NCBI GenBank assembly: GCA_051453625.1
Contig: JBOZIK010000001.1
Coordinates: 123,951,036 to 124,015,035, forward strand
Length of the DNA stretch: 64,000 bases
Direction of reading: 5' to 3'
Source: Welwitschia mirabilis
Taxonomy: Eukaryota > Gnetophyta > Gnetopsida > Welwitschiales
Shown in pieces: positions 59,761 through 64,000 of the stretch. A model generated the notes under the pieces. It was not told the DNA's origin. It ran no database searches and worked only from the letters and a program-made list of their open reading frames with translations. The translations under genes were made by a program, and so were the position numbers. Every line of letters begins with the position of its first letter. Positions within the stretch are counted from its first letter, which is position 1.

Positions 59761-62750
59761 AGTTTATTGATTTAAATAGCTTTCAAAGTTTCAAACAGCA
59801 CAAGCTGGTATCTTGATAATGGATGTTCAAGGTACATGACAGGAGATAAATATAGATTCAAACATCTAAGCCACTTTGATGGAGGAGAAATGATCTTCAG
59901 AGATAACGAAAGAGCAAAAATAGAAAGGATTGAAAGCATTGGTGGAGGTAACCTTCCTAGAATTAATGAAGTTTTATATGTAAGTGGTTTGAAGAATAAT
60001 TTATTAAGCATTAGTCAAATTTATGACAAAGGTCACAAAGTAGTATTTGATAAATCAAAATGTTAAATTATGCATGGAAAATCGAACGATGTGATTTTGA
60101 GAATTAATAGAATAGATAATGTGTATAGTATAGATCAATCGATTTCTTCTTGCTATTTCTTGAATGTTCCTTAAGATGAGTTATGGCATAAACGTTTAGG
60201 ACATGTTAATTATGATTAATTAAAAAAGATTATTTGAAAAAATATTGTTAGAGGAATTCCTAAGATAAATATAGAAAAAAAAGGGTTGTGTAATGCTTGT
60301 CAAAAAGGAAAACAAATTAAAACCTCTCATAAGAGTAAAACTCATATTTCCACTTCAATTCCATTAGAACTTATTTATATGGATTTAGTCAGACCTACTC
60401 AAACTCATAGTCTAGGTGGAAAACATTATTTTTATATAATGGTTGATGACTACTTTAGATATACTTGGATTACCTTTTTGTCTAACAAATCTGAAGATTA
60501 TAAGCATTAGATTGAAATTGCAATAAGATCCAAAAAGAAAAGGGTGATACCATAAAGAAAATAAGAAGTGATCATGGTGGTAAATTTGAAAATCATTTTT
60601 TTAAAAATTATTGCATTGAAAATGGTATTAATCATCAATTTTTAGCTTTAAAAATACCATAGTAGAATGTATAGATCAAAGAAAGAATAGAGTTCTTCAA
60701 GAAATGGCTTGAACTATGCTAAATGATAAAGAAGTACATAAATCCTTTTGAGCTAAAGCTGTTAGCATAGCATGTTATATTATTAACAGAGTTTATCTTA
60801 AATCAAGTATTGATAAAATACCTTACGAGCTAGGGAATGGAAGACAAATAAATGTATCATATTTTAAGGTATTTGGAAGTAAATGTTATATCATAAAAGA
60901 AAAAGAACATTTGAGTAATTTTAAATCAAAAGCTGATGAAGCCATATTTTTAGGATACTCAACAAGAAGTAGAGCCTATCATGTGTTCAACAAAAAAAGG
61001 TTAACAATAGAAGAATCAATAAATGTATAAATTAATGAGATTGACCCAAAAGTAAGTAATTAAGATGAAGAATAAATCATAACCCCAAGTATTCACACTT
61101 CAAATGAAGGTGTTACCAAAACAAATGAAGCTCAAGTAAAAGAAGGAACATAAAAAAAAAGCTTAAATTTCTAAAAAATCATTCGTTAAAATCCATCATT
61201 GGAGAAGTTAACTTAAGATTAAAAATAAGAAGTTTAATGAAAAATTTGTGTGCCCATGTCTACTAAGTTTCAAAAATATAACTCAAGAACTTTGAAGAAG
61301 TAGAAAATCATGAAGAGTGGATGTTAGTAATGCAAGATGAGCTACAATAGTTTAAGAGAAATAATGTTTGAAAACTAGTAGAGAGACAAGAAGATAAGAA
61401 TGTTATTGGTATGAAATGAATCTTTAAGAATAAATGTAATGAAGAAAATAATGTTATCAAAAACAAAGCAAGACTTGTAGCTCAAGGATTCAAATAAATT
61501 AAAGGAATTGATGTAAGAGATACTTTTGCTCCTGTTGCAAGATTAGATATCATTAGAATGTTTTTATTTTGCAGCTTTTAAAAACTTCAAGGTTTATCAA
61601 ATTGATGTAAAAAGTGCTTTTTTAAATGAATTATTAAATGAAGAAGTCTATGTTGAACAACCTCAAGGTTTTATTGATCTGTATAGATCTGATCATGTAT
61701 ACAAACTTAAAAAAGCTTTATATAGATTAAAACAAGCACCAAGAGAATGATATGAAAAGTTATCTACCTTTTTGAATAAAAATGAATATGATCATGGAAT
61801 GGTAGATAAAACTTTATTTTTGAATAATTTGAAAGATGGTTTTATTATTATACAAANNNNNNNNNNNNNNNNNNNNNNNNNNNNNNNNNNNNNNNNNNNN
61901 NNNNNNNNNNNNNNNNNNNNNNNNNNNNNNNNNNNNNNNNNNNNNNNNNNNNNNNNNNNNNNNNNNNNNNNNNNNNNNNNNNNNNNNNNNNNNNNNNNNN
62001 NNNNNNNNNNNNNNNNNNNNNNNTATGCAAGAGATTTGATAAAACGATTTGGGTTAGAAAATGTAAAGATAGTTGATACTCCTATGTCTACATCATGTAA
62101 AGTAAACTTGGATAAAAATGGTAAATCTATAGATCAAAAACTTTATAGAAGCATAATTAGTAGTTTATTATACTTAACTACAAGTAGACTAGATATCATG
62201 TTTAGATTTGGAGTTTGTGTAAGATATTAATCTAATCCAAAAGAATCATATTTGTAAGCAGTAAAAAGAATAATCAAGTATATTAAAAGGAGATGTGATT
62301 ATGGTTTATGGTATCCAAATGAAACATCTTTCGATTTTGTAGGTTTTAGTAATACTAACTAGGCAGGATGCAAAGATAATAGAAAAAGAATAAGTGGAAA
62401 TTATTTTCTTCTAGGTTCATGTCTAGTTGATTGGGCAAGTAAGAAACAAAATTATATTTCTCTTTACATTGTAGAGGTTAAATATATTATTATAGGAAGT
62501 TGTTACACTCACCTCTTATGGATGAAAGAAATGTTAAGATATTTTGAAATGTCTTTTGAACAAGCTCCTATTTTTTGTGATAATACTAGTGCTATTAATA
62601 TTTTTAAAAATCTAGTTTAGCATTCAAAAATAAAGCATATTGAACTTAGACACCATTTTCTTTATGATTAAGTTAAAAAAGGTCATATATCTATGAATTT
62701 TGTTTCTACAGATCAATAATTAGTAGATATTTTTACTAAACCCTAAATTT
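59761..62750 (+). pseudogene. copia B pol (protease, integrase, RT, RNase H)
   Basis: Order and landmarks are as follows. Protease SWYLDNGCSRYMTGD at 59803-59847: the catalytic DSG reads DNG. Pre-integrase LPRINEVLYVSGLKNNLLSI to 60020. Integrase zinc finger LWHKRLGHVN (60181-60210) with CNAC (60289-60300), then the core YMDLVRPTQTHSLGGKHYF and VDDYFRYTW. Integrase C-part ISYFKVFG-like at about 60850-61020. RT from about 61500: [50 protein letters not shown], with TGA at 61748-61750 for a conserved Trp. A 167-base gap (61857-62023) hides the RT catalytic box. RNase H from about 62240 has AGCKDNRKRISGN and CDNTSAINIF, and the end VDIFTKP lies at about 62726-62746. Several frameshifts and stops are present; it is non-functional. 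Confidence 0.9.
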
Positions 62751-63725
62751 TAATACTTTTATTCATCTCAGATATGAACTAGGGGTTCTTTCTCCATCCT
62801 ATTATTAAGTGCTAGGTAGTCGACTGAACACTGTTATAAATAGGTCAACCTATTTTATACTCGGTCGCCCAGTTTATTAAAAAGTTCTATAGTAGTAGTA
62901 GCAGAATAAAGGATGACTATATATTTTGTCATCTGATTTATTCTTTTATTATTTACATTGAATTTTTTCTTGAATATTTTGATAAATTATTTTATCTTAT
63001 TCATGTGTAAAAATTTTTGCATTTGAAAATCATCATCTCATATGACATATTTTGTTTAATTCAAAAAACAATGTAGTTATTTTCTGTTACTCAATCCTTG
63101 CATCATTTTGGTATCTTTAAGTGTAATATGTTTGGAAAAGAATTTAAATTATTATCTCAATTGAAAATGAGTTAAAATGAAATTATTGAGTGTTTTCTGA
63201 TCATATTTTACATTATCATTTTATTTTGTATTGTGTTCTCAAGGGGCATCATTTAAATGTGTAATTCATAAGTGTTTCTGGCGTCATTTTTGATATCATT
63301 ATGTTTTCTCAAATTTGTGCATATTCAAAACTTATCTTATTTAAAAGCACAAAAATTTTGTTTATTTAAAATGCCTAAATGTGTTTCAAAATTTTGGCTT
63401 ATCATTGTTTATCATTTGATACCAACATAGGAGTAGAGAATATGATTGATATTTATGGCCATATCTCTAAATTTTATATTTGCCATTGATGTCAAAGGGG
63501 TAGAGAAGATGGTAGTGTATTTTCAAAAATTTTATATTGAATTTTTCAAATGTTTATGTATTTAGTCAAAGGAAGAGAAATGATTATATTTTACTCCTTG
63601 CTTAAATGTATATTTCCCTTGATGTAAGGAGAAGTTTTAATTTTTAAATGTGTACTTAAAAGTGTTTTGTGAATGAGCTTAAATTATTTTAGATTTTTGA
63701 AATCACTTAATTATTTGCCATCAAT
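62751..63725 (+). other. Post-pol spacer of copia B
   Basis: About 1 kb without a readable ORF. It includes GTCGAC-type boxes at 62816-62875 (tagtcgactg, aggtcaacct, cggtcgccca). An env-like gene would lie here in some SIRE elements; none is recognisable. Confidence 0.6.
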
Positions 63726-63740
63726 ATCAAAGGGAAAGAT
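63726..63740 (+). promoter_or_regulatory. Polypurine tract of copia B
   Basis: ATCAAAGGGAAAGAT immediately before TGTCAGATT. Confidence 0.85.
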
Positions 63741-64000
63741 TGTCAGATTATATTTGCCAATTGATGTCAAACTAATTTCTCTTGTGTAGGTCAATTATTA
63801 CATATTGTATGTAGATGAGATTTAGTTTTGTAGGTGAAAGATTTGGATCAAAATGCATCAGAAAATCTATTGAGTTTTGTTAACCTCCAGTGGAAATTAA
63901 CCGGATTCTAAAAGGTTCAACCAAACCTGATTCAGTTACAAGAAAAATGAATTAAACCTAGAGGAATCAACTACATTCCTAAGGAATCGACCAACCTGTG
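63741..64000 (+). repeat. 3' LTR of copia B (first 260 bp)
   Basis: Aligns with 57668-57930; differences are mostly transitions. Continues past the window end. Confidence 0.92.

Larger units (their letters stand above)
57668..64000 (+). mobile_element. SIRE-type Ty1/copia retrotransposon B (3' LTR cut by the right window edge)
   Basis: Plus-strand element with 5' LTR (57668-58957), tRNA-iMet-type primer site, gag, protease, integrase, RT and RNase H relics (58980-62750), a 1-kb post-pol spacer, polypurine tract and 3' LTR start (63741). It is the same family as copia A at 1-15768 (shared LTR ends, U3 boxes and Gag wording). It serves here as the uninterrupted reference that proves the gypsy A insertion point. 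The 3' flank is off the window, so the target duplication (5' side TTTTA, 57663-57667) is untested. Confidence 0.92.

Noticed and set aside
59772-60011. 79-codon minus-strand frame
   Set aside because: Exact shadow of the protease and pre-integrase of copia B on the plus strand.
1-64000. tRNA or rRNA genes
   Set aside because: No cloverleaf with A/B boxes or rRNA-like sequence was seen; only primer sites complementary to tRNA ends.

Overview
The window looks like repeat-rich, probably heterochromatic DNA of a flowering plant. It is very AT-rich, roughly three quarters A+T by eye. It has no recognisable intact host gene, and essentially every recognisable coding trace belongs to a retrotransposon: SIRE-type Ty1/copia, Athila-type and chromovirus-type Ty3/gypsy, and L1-type LINEs. 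Almost all are broken by stop codons and frameshifts. Wherever the ancestral codon can be guessed, the damage is mostly C-to-T or G-to-A (CAG to TAG, TGG to TAG/TGA, GAC to AAC), as expected from long-term deamination of methylated cytosine. The species cannot be named from the sequence. Thirteen runs of N mark assembly gaps.

Left part (1-18541). A minus-strand SIRE-type copia element runs from its 3' LTR (cut by the window edge, 1-153) to its 5' LTR (13972-15768). An 8.26 kb Athila-type gypsy element (4939-13194) is nested in its gag gene and is flanked by a perfect 5-bp target duplication (ACCTC). That gypsy element has gag, a tandemly duplicated protease and a tail ORF, but no reverse transcriptase or integrase. 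Beyond the copia element lie the 3' internal end, polypurine tract and LTR of another copia-like element (15774-18541).

Centre (18542-46570). A second, older Athila-like element (21075-30970) has two LTRs, a deaminated tRNA-Asp primer site, gag and protease relics, and the C-terminal end of integrase joined directly behind the protease, so its pol core is deleted. It is followed by a decayed plus-strand LINE (about 33.26-36.96 kb) with endonuclease, reverse transcriptase and zf-RVT traces. After a long unrecognised AT-rich stretch come a tRNA-iMet-type primer site (42253) and, on the opposite strand, a spliced, multi-exon gene relic of unknown family (42480-44160).

Right part (46571-64000). 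A short, GC-richer and much better preserved LINE reverse-transcriptase fragment (46825-47112) sits between two LTR-promoter-like direct repeats. Then follow a 64-bp minisatellite (49230-50065), a 430-bp tandem duplication (50091-50940), a plus-strand chromovirus pol fragment (about 51.0-52.86 kb) and a minus-strand Athila-type pol fragment (55020-56640). The window ends with a plus-strand SIRE-type copia element of the same family as the left one (57668 to beyond 64000), complete except for the end of its 3' LTR.

The units do not work together as a pathway. They are layers of insertion, duplication, deletion and decay. The most unusual non-coding structure is the set of short CpG-containing motif arrays (GTCGAC, GTCGTC/GACGAC, and probably GACGTC) in the LTRs of three unrelated elements, plus the 64-bp minisatellite.
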